Shown piece by piece: positions 52,466-63,117 of a stretch of DNA of 64,000 nt (position 1 is the first letter of the stretch; every line of letters begins with the position of its first letter). The translations under genes and the position numbers were made by a program. Origin of the DNA: Piscinibacter aquaticus (GTDB taxonomy: Bacteria > Pseudomonadota > Gammaproteobacteria > Burkholderiales > Burkholderiaceae_C); assembly GCA_007994965.1 (NCBI GenBank), contig VOPW01000001.1, positions 3,968,001-4,032,000 of the forward strand. The letters are read 5' to 3'. The notes beneath the pieces were generated by a model, which was not told where the DNA came from, searched no databases, and worked only from the letters and a program-made list of their open reading frames with translations.

Positions 52466-52719
52466 CGAGGCTGCGTCGCGTGTTCCAGGTGGCCGAGCCA
52501 GCGCATCGCCTGCTCGCGGCTGTCGCCGCACATGGCGGCAGAGGGTTGCAGCGAGGCACACACCGCAGGGCGATCGGGCTGGCCGAAGATGGCGCAGCGC
52601 AGGTCGTCGGTGAGCTGCGCGCAGGGCACGCCGGCCGGCTTGCCGTCGGGCATCCCGGGGATGGCGCTGCTGATCGATGGCGCGATGCAGCAGGCGGCGC
52701 AGTGCGGGCGACAGTCCAT
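52462..52719 (-). CDS. YkgJ-type Cys-cluster protein
   Basis: 85 residues, intact. Eight Cys: the CRPHCAACC cluster at the N-terminus and later VPCAQL, LRCAIF, AVCASL and AMCG, the pattern of the YkgJ/UPF0153 family thought to bind zinc or an Fe-S cluster. [18 protein letters not shown] is typical. It is the first gene of the unit with Crp/Fnr and DUF2892 and diverges from mnmG. Confidence 0.85.
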   Translation of the reverse strand: MDCRPHCAACCIAPSISSAIPGMPDGKPAGVPCAQLTDDLRCAIFGQPDRPAVCASLQPSAAMCGDSREQAMRWLGHLEHATQPR

Positions 52720-52777
52720 GCGTGTGAGATTCGCTGCGCCGGACGATAGCCGATGCGCCGCGCGAGCGGCCCCGCGG

Positions 52778-52806
52778 ATGACTTCGTTCAGGGCGATCCC
52801 TACAAT
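52778..52806 (+). promoter_or_regulatory. Putative mnmG promoter
   Basis: ATGACT (52778-52783) and TACAAT (52801-52806) are 17 bases apart, giving four matches to -35 and five to -10 of sigma-70. The -10 ends 27 bases before the mnmG ATG. This would drive mnmG, rsmG and parA. Confidence 0.45.
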
Positions 52807-52833
52807 GGCGGATTGCCCAAAATTGAGGCAGCC

Positions 52834-54813
52834 ATGCTGTTTCCGAAAGAGTTCGACGTGATCGTGGTCGGTGGTGGTCATGCCGGCACCGAGGCCGCGC
52901 TGGCCGCAGCGCGCATGGGTGCGGCCACGCTGCTGCTCACGCACAACATCGAGACGCTCGGCCAGATGAGCTGCAACCCGTCGATCGGCGGCATCGGCAA
53001 GGGGCATCTGGTCAAGGAAGTGGACGCACTCGGCGGTGCAATGGCGCTGGCCACCGACGAGGCAGGCATCCAGTTCCGCATCCTCAATGGCTCGAAGGGC
53101 CCGGCGGTGCGCGCCACCCGGGCGCAGGCCGATCGCATCCTCTACAAGGCGGCCATCCGCCGCCGCCTCGAGAACCAGCCAAACTTGTGGCTGTTCCAGG
53201 GCGCCTGCGACGACCTGATCCTGCGGGGCGACAGAGTGGCCGGGGTTGTCACGCAAGTGGGTGTCCGCTTCAATGGTCGCGCGGTGGTGCTGACAGCCGG
53301 GACCTTCCTCGATGGCCGCATCCATGTCGGGCTGCGGAACCATTCGGCGGGGCGCGCCGGCGACCCGCCGGCCATCTCCTTGTCGGCTCGGCTCAAGGAG
53401 CTGAAGCTGCCGCAGGGGCGCTTGAAGACGGGCACTCCGCCGCGCATCGATGGCCGCTCGATCGACTTCTCGCGGCTGACCGAGCAACCGGGCGATGGCA
53501 TGCCGGGCAGCGATGCGCCGATGCCTGTGTTCAGCTTCCTGGGCGATGTGGCGATGCACCCGCGGCAGCTGCCCTGCTGGATCACGCACACCAACGAGCG
53601 CACGCACGAGATCATCCGCTCGGGCTTCGACCGCAGCCCGATGTTCACCGGCGTGATCGAGGGCGTGGGCCCGCGCTACTGCCCGAGCATCGAGGACAAG
53701 ATCAATCGGTTTGCCGACAAGGCCAGCCACCAGATCTTCCTCGAGCCCGAGGGGCTGACGACGCACGAGTACTACCCCAACGGCATCTCGACCTCGCTGC
53801 CGTTCGACATCCAGATCGCCGCGGTACGCTCGATGGTGGGCCTGGAGGATGCGCACATCCTTCGGCCGGGCTACGCGATCGAGTACGACTACTTCGACCC
53901 GCGCGAGTTGAAGTCGAGCTTCGAGACCCGCTCGATCGGCGGTCTGTTCTTCGCCGGCCAGATCAATGGCACCACGGGGTATGAAGAGGCGGCGGCCCAG
54001 GGCCTGTTCGCCGGCCTGAATGCGGCGCGGCAGGTTCGCGGCGATGCGCCCTGGCTGCCGGGCCGTGACTGGTGCCTATCTCGGCGTTCTGGTCGACGAC
54101 CTGATCACCAAGGGTGTGACCGAGCCCTACCGGATGTTCACCAGCCGCGCCGAGTTCCGGCTACAGCTTCGCGAGGACAATGCAGACCTGCGCCTGACCG
54201 AAGTTGGCCGGAAGATGGGTCTGGTCGACGACGAACGCTGGGACGCCTTCAGTCGCAAGCGCGATGCGGTGGCGCGCGAGACCGAACGGCTTAAGTCGAC
54301 CTGGGTGCACCCCGGGCTGGTGTCTGCGGTCGACGCGGAGCGGCTCATCGGCAAAGCGCTGGAGCACGAATACAACCTGGCCGATTTGCTGCGCAGACCT
54401 GCCGTGGAGTTTGACCGGTCGCCGAGCTGGCGGCGCTGGCGAAGCCGGAGGCGGGCGTTTCACGTGAAACCTTGCGCGTGGAACTCGGTGAGCGCCTCGC
54501 GGATGCGGTGGTGGAGCAGGTCCAGATCGGCATCAAGTACGCCGGCTACATCGACAAGCAGAACGAGGAAGTGCAGCGGGCGGCCGGCTTCGAGCACCTG
54601 AAGTTGCCGGTCGACCTGGATTACGGGCAGGTGACCGCCCTCTCCTTCGAGGTTCGCCAGAAGCTTGCCCGCTACAAGCCGGAGACGCTCGGGCAGGCCT
54701 CGCGCATCTCGGGCGTGACACCGGCGGCGATCTCGCTGCTGCTGATCCACCTGCGCAAGGGCCGTTTCAAGGGCTTCGCTGCAAATACCGATTCGGTGAG
54801 CGATGTCGCCTGA
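52834..54813 (+). CDS. mnmG: tRNA uridine-34 carboxymethylaminomethyl modification enzyme
   Basis: About 660 residues, the usual length. FAD-binding [19 protein letters not shown], the family motif [24 protein letters not shown], and [11 protein letters not shown] are present, and the C-terminal helical domain ends in [12 protein letters not shown]. With MnmE it makes cmnm5U34 in tRNA. Two frameshifts, near 54070 and 54415, both fall at CCWGG ([10 protein letters not shown] and VEFDQVAELA follow). A parS site lies inside the 3' part. It overlaps rsmG by 11 bases. Confidence 0.95.
54457..54470. promoter_or_regulatory. parS centromere site in mnmG
   Basis: GTTTCACGTGAAAC matches the 14 inner bases of the universal ParB-binding consensus TGTTTCACGTGAAACA exactly, flanked by C on both sides. 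It is a perfect palindrome inside coding sequence, where it encodes Val-Ser-Arg-Glu-Thr. parA lies 1.1 kb and parB 4.2 kb downstream. Confidence 0.9.
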
Positions 54814-55484
54814 AGGGCTGAAGCCAGCCCTGACGGCGGTCTGCGCCGAGCTCCGGTTGGAGCCATCGCCGGCAGAGATCGATCGCCTGCTGGCCTATCT
54901 GGCGCTGCTGCAGCGTTGGAATGCGACCTACAACCTCACGGCGGTGCGCGATCCGCAGGAGATGCTGGTGCAGCATCTGGCCGACTGCCTGGCGGTGGTT
55001 GCCCCGCTTCGGCGCCAGCTCGGAGCCGGCGTACCTCGCCGCGTGCTCGACGTCGGGAGCGGCGGTGGTCTGCCCGGCATCGTCCTGGCTGTACTCGAGC
55101 CGGCTTTGGTCGGTGACCTGTGTCGACACCGTTGGCAAGAAGGCCGCATTCATCCGGCAAGCCGCCGTGGAGCTTGGTTTGCGAAACTTGCGTGCCGAAC
55201 ACGCTCGGGTCGAAGTGTTGAAGGCGCTTCCCTTTGACCTGATCACGTCGCGGGCCTTCGCGTCGCTGGCCGATTTCGTTCGTCTGACGCATAGCCTGCT
55301 CGCGCCGGGCGGAGTCTGGGCGGCCATGAAGGGGCGTCATCCGAGCGAAGAGCTCGCAGCGCTGCCGTCGGGCATCGACGTGTTTCACGTGGAACCGCTG
55401 ATGGTCCCGGGCCTGGATGCCGAGCGATGCCTGATCTGGATGCGCTCGTCGGCCGGCGGCGCGCCCGGGCTGGTACATTCCTGA
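54803..55484 (+). CDS. rsmG: 16S rRNA G527 N7-methyltransferase
   Basis: About 227 residues. The SAM-binding motif [15 protein letters not shown] is intact, along with [20 protein letters not shown] in the N-terminal lid. A one-base insertion near 55103-55109 splits it after LAVLEPA. CCTGG appears as CTTTGG; restored it reads [21 protein letters not shown]. It methylates G527 in 16S rRNA. It follows mnmG in the conserved origin-proximal order. Confidence 0.94.
55381..55396. promoter_or_regulatory. parS-like site in rsmG
   Basis: TGTTTCACGTGGAACC matches 14 of 16 positions of the parS consensus, with the central TTTCACGTG intact. It is inside rsmG, encoding part of Val-Phe-His-Val-Glu, and lies 150 bases before parA. 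With the mnmG site it makes two parS sites 0.9 kb apart. Confidence 0.78.
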
Positions 55485-55551
55485 CTCTCGGTCCGGGTCA
55501 TCCGGACCGTGTCGTTCCTGGGCTCCGGCCCGCCCTCTCCCCTGCGAGCTC

Positions 55552-56322
55552 ATGGCCCGAATCTTCTGCATCGCCAACCAGAAAGGCGGCGTTGGCAAGA
55601 CCACCACCACCGTCAACCCGGCCGCTGGCCGGCGCGCATCGGACAGCGCGTGCTGGTGGTCGATCTGGATCCGCAGGGCAATGCCACGATGGGTTCGGGC
55701 GTGGACAAGCGCGCCCTGCCACTGTCGGTCTACGACGTGCTGCTCGAGAGTGCCACGGTTGCCGAGGCGCGCCAGCGCAACGAAAAGACCGGCTATGACG
55801 TGCTCGGTGCCAACCGCGAACTCGCGGGTGCCGAGGTGGAACTGGTCGAGCTGGAGCGGCGCGACAAGCGCCTGAAGACAGCCCTGCTGGCGGTCGACGC
55901 TGACTATGACTTCGTTCTGATCGATTGCCCACCATCGCTCAGCCTGCTCACGCTCAACGGCCTGTGCGCAGCGCATGGGGTGGTCGTGCCGATGCAGTGC
56001 GAGTATTTCGCGCTCGAGGGCTTGTCCGACTGGTCAATACGATCAAGCAGGTGCATGCCAACCTGAACCCCGATCTGCAGATCATCGGCCTGCTGCGGGT
56101 GATGTTCGATCCGCGCATCACGCTGCAGCAGCAGGTCAGCGAACAGCTCAAGGCGCACTTCGGCGACAAGGTCTTCGACAGCGTGATCCCGCGCAACGTG
56201 CGCTGGCGGAGGCGCCGAGCTACGGCCTGCCGGGCGTGGTGTTCGATCCGAGCTCGCGCGGCGCGCAGGCGTTCGTGGAGTTCGCCGGCGAGATGGTCCG
56301 GCGCATCGAATCCATGCGCTGA
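55552..56322 (+). CDS. parA: Chromosome-partitioning ATPase
   Basis: About 256 residues. Deviant Walker A KGGVGKTTTTVN, DLDPQGNATMGSG and Walker B VLIDCPPSLSLLT mark the ParA/Soj family. Three frameshifts, near 55625, 56031 and 56204, all sit on CTGG or CCGG where the family needs CCTGG (AAGLARIG, GLSDLVNT, NVRLAEAP). It drives ParB-parS complexes for origin segregation. It stands 68 bases after rsmG and just before a GNAT gene. Confidence 0.95.
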
Positions 56323-56329
56323 CCGCGCC

Positions 56330-57124
56330 ATGCGCATGAACCCCGTCATCGCGCGCAGCTTCGACCCGTATCTGTTGCCCCGCGTCGAGGACGCCGGCTT
56401 GAATGCCAGTGCACCGCCACAGCAGCGCTGGCTTGACGGTTGGCTCGTGCGCTTCTCCCCGGGCAAGGCCAAGCGCGCGCGCTGCATCAACGCCGTCGCA
56501 CCGGGGCGCATGTCGGTTGCCCACAAGCTGGCCTTGTGCGAGCCGGTGTTCGAGCAGGCCGGCCTGCCGCTGCTGGTGCGCATCACGCCCTTCAGCGAAC
56601 CCGCCGGGCTGGACGCGTCGCTGGAGGGCATGGGCTTTGCGCGCATCGACGACACCCGGGTGATGGTGCTGGAAGAGGTCTCGAACATCGTGGCGCCAGT
56701 GCTGCCGCCCGGCATCACCGTGCAGCCGGTGGGCCTGGAAGCGTTCGCCCAGCGTGTCGGTGCGCTGCGCGGCTCACCGCTCTCGCAGCGTGTGGCGCAT
56801 GGCCAGCGCCTGTCCCAGTCGCCGGTCCCCTTCCAGGCTTACGAGATGCGGCTCGATGGCGACGTCGTGGCCTGCGGTCAGTTCGCCCTCGAGGCCGATC
56901 TGGTCGGCCTCTACGACATCTTCACGGCGGAATCGGCACGAGGCCTGGGTCATGCCAGCCGCCTCTGTACCCACTTGCTGGCCGAAGCGCACCGCCGTGG
57001 TGCGCGCCACGGCTATCTGCAGGTCGAGGGTGACAACCTGCCGGCACGGACCATCTACCACCGGCTGGGCTTTGCCGACGCCTACGCGTATCACTACCGC
57101 GCGCGCAATCCCGCCGCCGCCTGA
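56330..57124 (+). CDS. GNAT N-acetyltransferase
   Basis: 264 residues, intact. The C-terminal half carries the acetyltransferase core: YDIFTAESARGLGHASRLCTHLLAEA is the acetyl-CoA loop and LQVEGDNLPARTIYHRLGFAD motif B. The N-terminal 120 residues are a second, degenerate GNAT-like half. It begins 8 bases after parA, separating it from parB, and is probably co-transcribed with parA. Acceptor unknown. Confidence 0.85.
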   Translation: MRMNPVIARSFDPYLLPRVEDAGLNASAPPQQRWLDGWLVRFSPGKAKRARCINAVAPGRMSVAHKLALCEPVFEQAGLPLLVRITPFSEPAGLDASLEGMGFARIDDTRVMVLEEVSNIVAPVLPPGITVQPVGLEAFAQRVGALRGSPLSQRVAHGQRLSQSPVPFQAYEMRLDGDVVACGQFALEADLVGLYDIFTAESARGLGHASRLCTHLLAEAHRRGARHGYLQVEGDNLPARTIYHRLGFADAYAYHYRARNPAAA

Positions 57125-57133
57125 TCCGCGGCC

Positions 57134-58072
57134 TCAGAGGCCGAGGCTCTCCTCGACGCCGAGGTGCACGTTCATCGCCTGCACCGCCGCGCCGCTGGCG
57201 CCCTTGCCGAGGTTGTCGAGACGGGCCATCAGCAGCGCCTGCGTTTCGCTGGCGAACGAAGATGTCGACGCGGTTGGTGTCGTTGCACGCCTGCACGTCG
57301 AAGAAGCCGTCCTCCAGCGTCGCGGGGTCGGACAGTGGCATCACGCGAACGAAGCGCTCACCAGCATAGTGCTTCGCGTAGGCGGCCTGCAGCTTCGCGC
57401 CGTCCGTCCCGGCTGGCAACTGGGCCAAATGCAAGGGCACACTCACCGCCAAACCCTTGTAGAAACTCGCGACAATCGGCATGAAGTTCGGCGTCAGCGC
57501 CAGCCGTGCGTGGGCGGTCATCTCGGGCAGGTGCTTGTGCGCGAGCTTCAGCGCGTAGGGCCGCGGCGAGCTGAGCTTCGGATCGCCCCCGCCTCGTACT
57601 GCTCGATCATCTTCTTGCCGCCGCCGGAGTAGCCGGTGATCGAGGTCGCGCTGATCGGCAGATCGGCAGGCACCAGACCCGCATCGACCAGCGGGCGAAC
57701 CAGCAGGATGAAGGCGGACGCATGGCAGCCCGGGTTGGCGATGCGCTTGCTCGCGCGCAGCGCCTCGCGCTGGCCGGGCGCGAGTTCGGGCAGGCCATAG
57801 GCCCAGCCCGGCACGGTGCGATGCGCGGTGCTGGCGTCGATCAGGCAGGTCTTCGGGTTGCTGACCATCCCCGCCGCCTCGCGCGAGGCGGCATCGGGAA
57901 GGCACAGGAAGGCCACGTCGGCAGCGTTGAGCAGGCGGGCGCGCTCGGCGCTGTCCTTGCGCTTGTCGGCATCGATGCGTAGCACCTCGATGTCCGCGCG
58001 CTGCGCGAGATACTCGTGGATGCGCAGGCCGGTGGTGCCCTCCTGGCCGTCGACGAACACGCGAGTCTTCAT
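57134..58072 (-). CDS. argC: N-acetyl-gamma-glutamyl-phosphate reductase, type 2
   Basis: About 312 residues, the length of the short (type 2) Arg[23 protein letters not shown] opens the NADP fold, the catalytic Cys is in [14 protein letters not shown], and [20 protein letters not shown] is conserved. Frameshifts near 57258 and 57590 (a G-run) interrupt it. Third step of arginine biosynthesis. It is encoded on the opposite strand inside the parA-parB interval. Confidence 0.93.
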
Positions 58073-58088
58073 GGCTTCTTCCCCAACG

Positions 58089-58664
58089 ATGAACGGCAAG
58101 GATAAGGCAAACCCTGATCTGAACGGCCTCGGCGCGCTCCTGCTGCCAGGATGGTTGAACTCCGGTCCGCAGCACTGGCAGAGCCGATGGGAAGCGCTGC
58201 ACGGGTTTCACCGTGTCGAGCAGGACGACTGGGAATGGCCGCGCCGTGGCGACTGGATGGCGCGCCTCGACGAGGTGCTGCTGGAACAAGCCCGGCCAGT
58301 GCTGCTGGTGGCGCACAGCCTGGGCTGCCAGCTGGTGGCAGCGTGGGCGGCACACACGAATCACGCGCACCGCGTCGCGGCGTCCCTGCTGGTGGCGCCG
58401 CCCGATACCGAGCGCGAGGACATGCCGCCCAACCTGTTCAATTGGCGCCCCATTGCTCGCGCTCGGCTCCCCTTCGCCAGCGTGGCGGTGGTCAGCAGCG
58501 ACGATCCCTACTGCGCATTGCCGCGTGCCGAGTCGATGGCGCAGGACTGGGGAGCGGAGCTCGTGCTGATCGGCGCGCGTGGCCACATCAATGGCGACTC
58601 CGGGCTCGGCGACTGGCCGGACGGGTTGGCGCTGCTGTCCCGCCTCGCGGGCCGCCCGGGCTGA
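58089..58664 (+). CDS. RBBP9/YdeN-type serine hydrolase
   Basis: 191 residues, intact. [20 protein letters not shown] opens the family fold, the nucleophile elbow is [13 protein letters not shown], and the His is in [17 protein letters not shown], the RBBP9-type ending. Small cytoplasmic hydrolases of this family have few known substrates. It diverges from argC with a 16-base gap and lies 20 bases before parB. Confidence 0.88.
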   Translation: MNGKDKANPDLNGLGALLLPGWLNSGPQHWQSRWEALHGFHRVEQDDWEWPRRGDWMARLDEVLLEQARPVLLVAHSLGCQLVAAWAAHTNHAHRVAASLLVAPPDTEREDMPPNLFNWRPIARARLPFASVAVVSSDDPYCALPRAESMAQDWGAELVLIGARGHINGDSGLGDWPDGLALLSRLAGRPG

Positions 58665-58683
58665 TCGCGCACAATCCCCGCCC

Positions 58684-59573
58684 ATGGTCACGAAGAAACC
58701 CAAGGGCCTCGGGCTCGGCCTCGAAGCATTGCTCGGCCCCAAGGTCAGCGACACGCCGCGCCCGGCCGGCGACGCCCCGCCCTCCACGTTGAAGCTCCAG
58801 GTGCTGCAGCCCGGCAAGTACCAGCCGCGCACGCGCATGGACGAAGGCTCGCTCTACGAGCTGGCCGAGAGCATCAAGGCGCAAGGCGTCATGCAGCCGG
58901 TGCTGGTGCGTCCGATTGGCGCTGGTCGCTACGAGATCATCGCCGGGGAACGGCGCACCCGTGCCGCGAAGCTCGCCGGGCTCGACGAGGTGCCGGTGCT
59001 CGTCAAGGACGTGCCCGACGAGGCCGCGGCGGCGATGTCGCTGATCGAGAACATCCAGCGCGAGGACCTCAACCCGCTCGAAGAAGCCCAGGGCCTCAAG
59101 CGCCTGACCGATGAATTCGGTTTGACGCATGAGCAGGCGGCACAAGCCGTCGGCCGTTCGCGCAGCGCCGCGAGCAACCTGCTGCGCCTGCTCAACCTGA
59201 GCGATCCGGTGCAGCAGATGCTGATGGCCGGCGACCTCGACATGGGCCATGCGCGCGCTGCTGCCGCTGGAGGGCGCGCAGCAGATCCTTGCCGCCGGCG
59301 ATGTGGTGGCGCGCAAGCTCAGCGTGCGCGAAGCCGAAGCTGGTGGCCAAGCTGCAGCATCAGCGCCAGCAGCCGCTGCTGCGCGTGGCCAAGGAGAAGC
59401 CGCGTGACGTGGCGCGCATCGAGGAAGAACTCTCCGATGCGCTGACCGCGAAGGTCGAGATCCGCATCAAGAAGCGCACCAAGCGCGGCGAACAGGGCGA
59501 AGTCGCGATCGCCTTCGGTTCGCTCGAAGAGCTCAACGGCCTGCTCGACAAACTCGGCCTCGGCGCGCGCTGA
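58684..59573 (+). CDS. parB: Chromosome-partitioning protein, CTP-binding
   Basis: About 296 residues. The N-terminal KPKGLGLGLEALLG is the ParA-activating peptide, the GERRTRAAKLAGL box is the CTP-binding motif, and the HTH is LTHEQAAQAVGRSRSAASNLLRLL. The C-terminal dimer domain ends in ELNGLLDKLG. Frameshifts near 59257 (a GC repeat) and 59336 are not CCWGG. It spreads from parS and is loaded by CTP; the two parS sites upstream are its targets. Confidence 0.94.
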
Positions 59574-59662
59574 TCGCGTGCGTCGCACGAAGCGCGCTTT
59601 GCGGAACTTTGCACGCGAGCGCCCGCTCCATCGAATGATGGGAATCAACCGAACGGTGCCGA

Positions 59663-59677
59663 GGCACGTTACTTGCT
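59663..59677 (+). promoter_or_regulatory. Sigma-54 promoter of the prkA operon
   Basis: The 336-base gap between parB and prkA holds GGCACG-TTAC-TTGCT, a match to the sigma-54 -24/-12 consensus, with GG (59663-59664) and GC (59675-59676) ten bases apart. It lies 233 bases ahead of the prkA ATG, leaving a long leader. In E. coli yeaGH is NtrC/sigma-54 dependent, so the assignment has support. I see no clear terminator or other gene in the gap. Confidence 0.78.
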
Positions 59678-59909
59678 GAACTCACGGGAACAAGTCCCTC
59701 GTGAGAAACGGCCGTGAGAAGCCCGGTTTAATCGGCTTTACGGCAGGAGCGAATTGCAGCAAGCTAGAAGCGCGACCACAGCCCGAAGATCTGCCCGATC
59801 GACGTGGAAAGCTCTGATGGAGCCCATGGGACTTCATCAGAACTTCCCCCTCTCGCGGCACCCCGGACACACGCCGGAGTGCCGCAGGCCTGACGCACAG
59901 GAGATCGGC

Positions 59910-61831
59910 ATGGACGTGATCAGCAGCTTTGCAGCGCGATACGAGCGCACGCGCGAAGAGGAGCTCTCGCTCGAGGAATACCTCGCAGAGTGCAAGCGCA
60001 ACCCGGTGGCCTATGCCACTGCCGCCGAGCGCATGCTCAAGGCGATCGGCGAGCCGCAGACGATCGACACGCGCAACGATCCGCGGCTGTCGCGCATCTT
60101 TGCCAACAAGATCATCAAGATCTACCCCGCCTTCGCCGAGTTCTACGGCATGGAGGATTCGATCGAGCAGGTCGTTTCCTACTTCCGCCATGCCGCGCAG
60201 GGGCTGGAGGAAAAGAAGCAGATCCTCTACCTGCTCGGCCCGGTGGGCGGCGGCAAGAGCTCGATCGCCGAGCGCCTCAAGCAGCTGATGCAGGAAGTGC
60301 CGTTCTACGCGATCAAGGGCTCGCCGGTGAACGAATCGCCGCTGGGCCTGTTCGACGTCAACGAGGATGGTCCCATCCTCGAGAAGGAATATGGCATTCC
60401 GCGTCGCTACCTGAACCGGATCCTGTCACCCTGGGCCGTAAAACGTCTGGAGGAGTACGGTGGCGACATCCGCAAGTTCCGCGTCGTCAAGCGCTATCCG
60501 TCGGTGCTCAAGCAGGTCGGCATCGCCAAGACCGAGCCGGGCGACGAAAACAACCAGGACATCTCTAGCACTGGTCGGCAAGGTCGACATCCGCAAGCTC
60601 GAGACCTATGCGCAGGACGACCCCGACGCCTACAGCTTCTCCGGCGGCCTGTGCCCGGCCAACCAGGGCCTGCTCGAGTTCGTCGAGATGTTCAAGGCGC
60701 CGATCAAGGTGCTGCACCCGCTGCTGACCGCCACGCAGGAAGGCAACTTCAAGGGCACGGAAGGTTTCGGCGCCATCCCGTTCGACGGCGTGGTGCTGGC
60801 GCACAGCAACGAGAGCGAGTGGAAGGCCTTCCGCAACAACAAGAACAACGAGGCGTTCCTCGACCGCATCTACATCGTCAAGGTGCCCTACTGTCTGCGC
60901 GTGACCGAAGAGGTCAAGATCTACGAGAAGCTGATCAAGGGCTCGTCGCTCTCGCAGGCGGTGTGCGCGCCCGGCACACTGAAGATGATGGCGCAGTTCT
61001 CGGTGCTCACGCGGCTGAAGGAGCCGGAGAACTCGAGCATCTTCAGCAAGATGCTGGTGTACGACGGTGACAACCTGAAGGACACCGACCCGCGCGCCAA
61101 GTCGATCCAGGAGTACCGCGACTATGCCGGTGTCGACGAGGGCATGAGCGGCATCTCGACGCGCTTCGCGTTCAAGATCCTCTCAAGGTCTTCAACTTCG
61201 ACAGCACGGAGGTCGCCGCCAACCCGGTGCATTTGATGTACGTGCTCGAGCAGCAGATTGAGCGCGAGCAGTTCCCCGCCGAGACCGAGCAGAAGTACCT
61301 CGCCTTCATCAAGGAGCACTGGCCACGCGTTATGCCGAGTTCATCGGCAAGGAGATCCAGACCGCCTACCTCGAGAGCTACAGCGAATACGGCCAGAACA
61401 TCTTCGACCGCTACGTGACCTACGCCGACTACTGGATCCAGGATCACGAGTACCGCGACACCGACACCGGCGAGGTGTTCGACCGCGCCTCGCTGAATGC
61501 GGAGCTGGAGAAGATCGAGAAGCCGGCCGGCATCGCCAACCCGAAGGATTTCCGCAACGAGATCGTCAACTTCGTGCTGCGGGCGCGTGCCAGCAACGCC
61601 GGCAAGAATCCGCTGTGGACCAGCTACGAGAAGCTGCGCACGGTGATCGAGAAGAAGATGTTCTCGAACACCGAGGAGCTGCTGCCGGTGATCAGCTTCA
61701 ACGCCAAGGCCAGCGCCGACGAGGCGAAGAAGCACGAAGACTTCGTCACCCGCATGGTCGACAAGGGCTACACGGCCAAGCAGGTGCGGCTGCTGTGCGA
61801 GTGGTACCTGCGGGTTCGCAAGAGCTCCTGA
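59910..61831 (+). CDS. yeaG: PrkA/YeaG serine protein kinase
   Basis: About 640 residues, AGGAG 7 bases before ATG. The AAA+ core has P-loop LLGPVGGGKSSIAERLKQL and EGNFKGTEGFGAIPFDG. The C-terminal PrkA kinase domain runs from EHLATRYAEFIGKEIQ to EWYLRVRKSS. Frameshifts near 60566, 61186 and 61320; the last restores EHLATRYAEF at CCTGG. The E. coli homologue is a stress/starvation kinase acting with YeaH. First gene of the operon. Confidence 0.94.
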
Positions 61832-61837
61832 GGTTTC

Positions 61838-63117
61838 ATGGCTGTCCAGAGCATCATCGATCGTCGGCTGGCGGGCAAGAACAAGTCCATCGGCAACCGC
61901 GAGCGCTTCCTGCGCCGCCACAAGGACCAGATCCGCGAGGCGGTCAAGCGCGCGGTCGATGGCCGCGGCATCCGTGACATCGAGAAGGGCGAGGACATCC
62001 ACATCCCGCGCCGCGACATCAGCGAGCCCGTCTTCGGCCATGGCCAGGGCGGCAAGCGCGAGATGGTGCACCCGGGCAACCAGGACTACATGCGCGGCGA
62101 CCGCATCGAGCGCCCCAAGGGTGGCGGCGGGGCGGCAGCGGCGGCGGCCGGCCAGCGATTCCGGCGAGGGCGAGGACGACTTCGTCTTCCACCTCAGCAA
62201 GGAAGAATTCATGCAGGTCTTCTTCGACGACTGGCCCTGCCCAACTGGCGCGCACCACGCTGGCCGAAACGCCGGAGTTCAAGACGCACCGTGCCGGCTT
62301 TTTCCAGTGACGGCACGCCGAACAACCTGCACGTGGTGCGCTCGATGCGCGGTGCGATCGGCCGGCGCATCGCGCTGGGCAGCGAGAGCCGCCGCGAGCT
62401 GCGCACGCTCGAAGAAAAGCTAGAGGCGCTGCGTGCGCACCCCGAACCCAACCCCTTCGCGCACGAGATCCCCGGCCTGGAGCGCGAGATCGCCGAGCTG
62501 CGCGCGCGGCTCGACCGCATTCCCTACCTCGACCCGATCGACCTGCGCTACCGCAGTCGCGTGCGCGTGCCGGTGCCCACGAGCAAGGCGGTGATGTTCT
62601 GCCTGATGGACGTGTCGGGTTCGATGGACGAGTCGCGCAAGGACCGGCCAAGCGCTTCTTCATCCTGCTGTACCTGTTCCTGACGCGGCACTACGAGAAG
62701 ATCGACATCGTCTTCATCCGCCACCACACGCAGGCGCAGGAAGTCGACGAGCACAACTTCTTCCACGCCACCGAGACCGGCGGCACCGTGGTGTCGAGTG
62801 CGCTGGTGCTGATGGAAGAGATCGCGCGGGCGCGCTACCCGACCAGCGAGTGGAACATCTACGGCGCGCAGGCGAGCGACGGCGACAACTGGCACCACGA
62901 CAGCGGCCGATGCCGCGAGCTGCTGGCCGACAAGATCCTGCCGCTGTGCCGCTACTTCGCCTACGTGCAGGTGGCCGAGGAAGAGCAGAACCTGTGGGAT
63001 GAATACGCCGCGCTGGCGGCGGAATCCAAGGCCTTCGCGATCCGCAAGGTGACCGAGGCCAACCAGATCTACCCGGTGTTCCGCGACCTGTTCAAGAAGG
63101 AAGGGGCCGCTGCATGA
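61838..63117 (+). CDS. yeaH: DUF444 protein YeaH, VWA-like
   Basis: About 427 residues. [21 protein letters not shown] and [22 protein letters not shown] are diagnostic. The C-terminal half has a MIDAS-like [12 protein letters not shown] motif of a von Willebrand A fold. Frameshifts near 62150, 62230, 62245, 62292 and 62645 break it; those at 62230, 62245 and 62645 restore CCTGG. It is the partner of PrkA in starvation adaptation. It overlaps spoVR by 4 bases (ATGA). Confidence 0.93.

Noticed and set aside
52834..54813. mnmG, rsmG, parA, parB and prkA as pseudogenes or programmed frameshift genes
   Set aside because: All motifs are intact on both sides of each break, the genes are essential or conserved, no slippery heptamer is present, and the breaks share the CCWGG context. 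Assembly error is far more likely.
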